Origin: Protula sp. h YS-2021
Taxonomy: Eukaryota > Annelida > Polychaeta > Sabellida > Serpulidae
Assembly: GCA_949752745.1 (NCBI GenBank)
Contig: OX457031.1
Location: 39,715,502 to 39,779,501, forward strand
Reading direction: 5' to 3'
DNA: 64,000 nucleotides
Under the pieces are notes generated by a model that made no database searches, was not told where the DNA came from, and saw only the letters and a program-made list of their open reading frames with translations. Shown here piece by piece: positions 58,845 to 64,000 of this stretch. Every line of letters starts with the position of its first letter. Positions within the stretch are counted from its first letter, which is position 1. The position numbers and the translations under genes are program-made.

Positions 58845-59190
58845 GTAGGGCGGTGTGGGGGGGGGGGGGGGGGAGTGGTTAGCAGCATGCGTGCCTAAAG
58901 TAAATAAGAAAAAGCACAGTACGGGTTTTTTTTGGGACAGCACTCTGCATCCAACTCCCACTTCTCAATGTGACTAGTCTAGTTTCACTGCACAGTTGCA
59001 GCAGTTTGCGTTCTCAGTATATAATTTTGTGTGAAGGGATGTTTTTTTTTTTTTTTACATAAAATCTCTGCATTTAAAGAGTGAAATTTACCAGGATGTC
59101 TGTGTTTGGTTACAAAAGTTATGGACACGCATGGTAACTAAACTGTACTTGATTGCTCCTTCCCCTCACTATTGAGGAGAGACGGGGAGG
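58845..59190 (+). repeat. Family L repeat, copy 6
   Basis: It starts in a 16-base or longer G run at 58858. The blocks GTGACTAGTCTAGTTTCACT, GTGAAATTTACCAGGATGTC, GTGTTTGGTTACAAAAG and TATGGACACGCATGGTAAC follow in L order. It ends in a C-rich, G-rich stretch. Confidence 0.7.
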
Positions 59191-59199
59191 GAGAGGGGT

Positions 59200-62030
59200 G
59201 GTTCTCTGGAAAAAAGCTACCAAACTTCGGATATTTAAAATTTTTGAGCAAGACCAGAATCTGAAACGATTCACGGTCTTAAGAAAAAATTCCTGGAGAC
59301 AAAATACGAGTATATGTGAACTGCATAAGTAGGTTAAAACAACACCAGGAGGTGTATAGCCCCCATCGCAGCCCCAGAAAGGTTAAATGATTTTTGAAAG
59401 TGTTTTTAATTCCACATTGTGTTTTTCCAATTCCAGTTGAAATTGAAATTGCGTAGGACCCCACTGCCCCTCCAACCTGAATCCGCATTTATAACAAAAT
59501 GTATTTCTTACGGTTTGCTTGCATGTGTACAGGTAGAGGCACTATCCCCACATAATAACACCCCCCATCCCCCACCCCTCCCCCTCCGAATAAAAATGTT
59601 AAGACTCTCACAGTCAAATATGTGAGATAAATACAGCTCCAACCTTGTCTGTGTATGTGACCCCTACAAATACAGCGCTACCTGTGCCCATGTATACGAC
59701 CCCTAAAAATACAGCGCTAACCATGTCTGTGTATATGACCGCTACAAATTCAGCGCTAATTATCTCTATAGTACGATTTAGTCGCACCGGACTGTTAAAG
59801 TATCTCTCGAAAATGCCTTACAGGAAAAGTGTGTTTTAATTTTGGCTTATCTCCTGATCTTAGGAATCCTGCGATTTTTTGCAAATAAAAAACTGTTTTA
59901 TTGTCTATATTTCACAGGTCTATGTTTGCTATGTGGTAAAAAAATTATTAACAAAACTTGAAAGATATGTTTTTGAAATGAGACGCCAAGAGCATCCCAC
60001 AGAAACAAATATAACAAGGAATGAAGGTCCTCCCTATCCAAGATTATTGTATTTAATAAAATACATTTTTTACTCCCTGGCTTCTGTGTTTTCTAAAATA
60101 ATATTTTTTTCTTGTCGTCTCTGTCTCTGAATTGTATTTTTTATTTTCGGTTAATAGTTTCCTGTCTGTAAGGTTTTCAGATAGGTAATTCATTGCAAAT
60201 TTAATGATAGAACGTAAAATGGGGATGGAATGGCCATTGGTCAGCAACATACATATACAACCGCACTTTGACAGAACATTACAGTTTTAATAGTAAGAAT
60301 TCTGTCACAGCGATTACTTTGAGAAGTGGCCATCCAGCAGTTCATTAACTGCTTTGAAAATGTAAAAAGCGGTGTTGTTTGGTAAAAGTTTAATGAAAAG
60401 TCCTTAAAACAGACACAAATATTCAACTTAATAATTGAATACGTTTCATTTTATCTCCAGTTTAATATTTCTTAGGCAAGTTGTGTTTGGAATGTTGTGC
60501 ATTTTCCAACAATAGGAGGTTGTGTGGTTTATTTGTTATTCCCCAAATGGGGCCCCCTGTTTGACTGCGGTCCTTTCATTGGTCGGTATTGTAACGCATT
60601 GAATGTGGAGGTTAAGAGATATATTTTGCAGTGAATTATTCGCCTGGTTGCTCTCTTATATTTTCATCCAAGATCGTGTTTTCCAGTCTTGTGCGCATAT
60701 TGTTAAGCTTGTACTGCGCAGCCCTCTGGCGGGAACCCAGTTCATTGGTTAAAAATGTCTCCTAATTATGCATACTCAGTGAAGCGATAGTAACAGGGCA
60801 TTTTGCTGTGAACAGATGCATCGGATTGGAAGTAATTTGGGGTCTGATAAACTGCTCTCAAAAGTTCGCTCAATGTTATACAGCATAAAAATATATTGAC
60901 TTTAATGTGATGTATTATAGTGGAGTGTGAAATGTTGTAAAAAGATATTGAATTGCAGTAGGTTTATTAGAAAGGGTGGCGGGAGAATGTGGGTGTGGGG
61001 AAGGAGCTTCAGGAGAAACGTAGGCGAGACTAGCCCGCACACACGCCGCTATTTGCCAAGCAAAGCTGTAACTGCGCACACATAAAAAGAGCATACCTCT
61101 TCTATATCAAATTGCAACACAAAAGTCAAACATGTTTTTGTTTGTTTTTGAAGACTGAACTGGATAATTCTAGCAAAATTACAAGTTCCTCATTCATTTA
61201 ATGGCTGATGACTAAATGGGACGAAGAGTTTTCTGCGCTAAACAAAGAACAAGAGGCCAAATTACTTCAAACTAACTGGAACCTACCGCAGACCACATTA
61301 TGGCTTATTGTTCACAGACATTGATTAAAATAATGAATACGTAACAAAATGTCTGACAGACTAAAGGGAACAACTAATTAGTCGGTTTGTTCATAATGTG
61401 CCAATGTGCTAATCAATTATTCATTAGGTATGGATTTTAATTTATTTGGATTGGAGTGGAATTTAGTGAAATAGATGGATAATGGCTGTGAAATTTGATA
61501 TCACAGTTTGGGTAAATTAACTTGTATGCGTAAATAAACCTATATTCTGAACAAACAAATAATGGAAATAATATAAAAAACCATAGAACAAGAGGTATTG
61601 TGCTGAAAAAGCAGTTTAAAGTTATCTTGCTAAAGCGAAACATTTACAACGTCACTATAAGAACTGTAATTGGATATTTCAGTCTAAACATGTGACGGAA
61701 AAGACAGGGTGTTAGAATCGTTTAGAATTTTTTCTAAAATATATTATATTTAAACGAGTGATATAAAGGTATATTTTTCATTATTCAAAATTTTCTGTTG
61801 GAAATAGAACATGGGTAGAGTTTGAATTTCAAGAATTCATTTTATCCCCTAAAATATTTATTGGAAATTTGTGCTTTTGGCAAACATAGTATTTTCGTTT
61901 ACAAACAGAGATTTTATTGCATTGATCTTATTTCTCTCTTTCTTATATGTTGCAGGTTTTTTGGGAGGGCATTATTTTGGTACTTCAATATCACACGGCT
62001 GTCTGACTCAATCGCGGTATGGTGGGTTAA
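59200..62030. other. No firm feature; promoter-like CCAAT pair
   Basis: At 59640-59760 an imperfect ~50-bp tandem (ACCCCTACAAATACAGCGCT, ACCCCTAAAAATACAGCGCT, ACCGCTACAAATTCAGCGCT) is visible. At 60577 and 60743, TTCATTGG (an inverted CCAAT box) occurs twice around GC-richer sequence, but no exon could be placed. The rest is AT-rich. Confidence 0.4.
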
Positions 62031-62041
62031 TGTAAAACAAG

Positions 62042-62161
62042 ATGGCGGCTATCCAAACCGAAGGCGCATGTGCACTTCTCCCTCACAAAGAAGACATTGT
62101 TTTTGTGCTACACTTCCCCTTTGAGGTTAGCCCTTTTTCAAGGGAACAACTACTTTTTTGA
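62042..62161 (+). CDS. Candidate first coding exon (YY1/Kozak start)
   Basis: ACAAGATGGCGGC matches the YY1 element overlapping a start codon, an arrangement common in TATA-less housekeeping promoters of animals. The frame reads MAAIQTEGACALLPHKEDIV then FVLHFPFE up to GAG/GTTAGC at 62125/62126, a plausible splice donor. Read without splicing it runs 11 more codons to TGA at 62161. The surrounding 3 kb is non-coding, so the downstream exons would lie beyond the window or are unrecognised. The protein family is not recognised. Confidence 0.4.
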   Translation: MAAIQTEGACALLPHKEDIVFVLHFPFEVSPFSREQLLF

Positions 62162-62164
62162 TAC

Positions 62165-64000
62165 TTTTTCGGTCAGATATTTTTAAAATGCAACTGTTGC
62201 ATGGAGGATAGTTTTCAGCTTGACTACACTCCAGCGCAAATGCCAAAGCGATTACAATTTCTTACATTGCAAACACTACATTTGTCAATGGAGTGCATAC
62301 CCGATCACCATCATCTTTTCACATGCGCTGTGTTTTTATTGCAATTTTTTTTCTTCTTTCTTTTCGTCTATTTGGTTAACACTGGGTTTCACCAAGGAGT
62401 CATATCATTGAATGACTCAATCTCCGTTATTCGTAACGTTCTGTTATAGGATTTTGATAAGTATAGGAACACATTGACTAACTGGTATTCAGTTTTTGTT
62501 CGGATAAAAAATAGCATAAATATGAAGATTTTATTTTCAATAAAAGAGCAAAACTATAAGGGATGATTCTATTGAATCAATAAAAGCAAGAAATTACAGA
62601 TGAATAATTACTAAGAATTTGTTAAGCTGACATTATGGTTTCATCCGCTGAAAACATTTTTTAACCAAATTAAAATGATACAACATAAAATTTAAAGCCC
62701 TTTTTCAATAATTTTTTTTAAGCTAAGTGATTTAGAAAAATTCTAAAAATCGAAAGTTTTGCCTAATTTAAATAGAGATTTTTAATTTCTTCTTTATACA
62801 TGGATTAAATGTTTCGTAATTCCCTGCTGTCTAATCAACAGAAGACAATTATATCGACAGATAACTGAAATTCACACACACACAAAAAAAGAAATACTTG
62901 TGAGTAATAACTAATATAATCAGCGCGTAGCATTTTTCTGGAACAACTAGGCAGTGAATTGATCAAAACGTTATTGTGTGTCTGTTTGAATTTGTGTTGT
63001 TTTCTTGTCGTGGATTCAAAAGTAATCGTAGGCTATTTACAGCCTATAGAAAACTGTTAGTCAGTAGAATTAATGAGAGAAAAAAAATGAAAGGTCAGAT
63101 AGAATTGCTGATAGAAAAAAAGGACGGTCAGGTCTAATAACATTTCAGGGGGTTTGTTGTGTTCACGTATTAAATAAAACACGTCTATTCTGAAACTAGC
63201 ATTTTACTCAAGTGAATAAACAGCTTCTGGTGAGAAGGGAAGGAGGGTTGTGATGCGAAACTTTCAAAATTCAAAAGAAGCAAATTTTCTATCATGGAAA
63301 TTGCTTTGGAACCAGCGTTCCTGTAAGTGAAATATAGATGTTTCATTGCCTGTTTATTTCTATAACCACAGACCATCCACTGACAGCATCAAATAATTAG
63401 CAGTATGTTATTTAATATCACAAATTCAGAACTATGCCTCAACTGTTAATACATTTCATTAAAAAAATATTGAAAAATATTATGATATGATCTTATGCTA
63501 TTGTATCAGATGTCAGTTTTTATTAATTAAGAATGGGATATGACATGCTTTAGGCCACGAAGTTTCAGGTAAGTGGTTGTATTTTGCGCTTGGCCCAATA
63601 TTTTTGTATCACCATATTTTCCTTCGTCCCCACCCCCTCCCCCAATCCTCCCAGATGAAATTACAAGAGTTAATTAGTTCATAACAGTTGAAAAATAGTT
63701 GTAAGTAAAGGGACTTGGGTGTGTTCATTTTTGTAATGCAGAAAAAAATTTTTTCGATAAGAAAGCACTAACTTTATTGTGTAGTTTTTTAAACTAATTC
63801 TAATCTTCGTGTTTGGATTATAGACATTGCAGTAACGTGCAAAAACTTGATGTTTGAGAAATCATAATGGCATACAATTTTTAAAAAGCTGTTTCATGAC
63901 GTACGCTCGCAATGTTTTTTTTCAGAATTTGTTACAACTTCTATACCCGCCCTACCCTCAAATCAAAACCTATGACTTCCTGAGTAGGCAGTGCCATGCC
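62165..64000. other. AT-rich, no supported feature
   Basis: If the 62.04-kb exon is real, this would be the first intron. Frames at 62201-62449 and 63185-63376 have no motif. Confidence 0.4.

Overview
The window looks like intergenic or intronic DNA from an animal genome, probably a lophotrochozoan and most likely a mollusc. This is an inference. It rests on a tRNA-headed SINE whose tail is a run of GGTTT-like units, on many Tc1/mariner relics, on a CR1/L2-type LINE, and on very many small transposons with terminal inverted repeats (TIRs). There is no complete protein-coding gene, rRNA or CRISPR array. Almost every open frame is short, and many start at GTG or lie in simple repeats. I found only four weak hints of host genes. 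They are a YY1/Kozak-type first exon at 62.0 kb (+), a promoter-like NRF1/TATA segment with a splice donor at 36.6-36.9 kb (-), a TATA promoter with a splice donor at 33.0-33.2 kb (+), and an 88-codon open frame at 22.0 kb (-).

Layout. 0-8.8 kb is AT-rich and nearly featureless apart from an internally deleted Tc1 element (2.9-4.0 kb). 8.8-9.2 kb holds two SINE pieces. 11.3-13.4 kb is a dead LINE with a microsatellite tail. 13.7-19.5 kb is a dense block holding a family L repeat, a ~139-bp satellite, three copies of family I and nested elements A and B. 20.8-22.0 kb is a Tigger-like element. 23.7-27.4 kb holds direct repeats, elements H and Q, and microsatellites. 29.7-30.9 kb is a triple nest (SINE, then G, then F). 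33.6-35.0 kb is element N, 37.8 kb is J and 39.0-40.6 kb is K. 45.2-45.8 kb is a 46-bp minisatellite. 47.9-51.7 kb is a pile-up of A, L, C, D and E. 52.2-54.6 kb holds two Tc1 relics tail to tail. 55.1-57.0 kb holds F, a C/B hybrid and an E remnant. 57.5 kb is P and 58.8 kb is another L copy. The remainder is plain AT-rich DNA.

The most interesting content is a set of at least a dozen small non-autonomous TIR families built on one plan. Each has a short family-specific phrase, usually self-complementary, repeated inside both ends and punctuated by long poly-C or poly-G runs. They sort into groups by their ends. Families A-F begin TGTA or TGTG, end TACA or GACA, and sit between copies of CCGG, which I read as a possible 4-bp target duplication. 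They appear to insert into the CCGG sites carried in one another's ends. Families G, P and Q begin TGGTA, end GATTC, and are flanked by 8-bp direct repeats. Families H and N have G-rich ends and perfect 8-bp direct repeats. No transposase for any of them is visible here. All boundaries were read by eye from the sequence, and no database comparison was possible.
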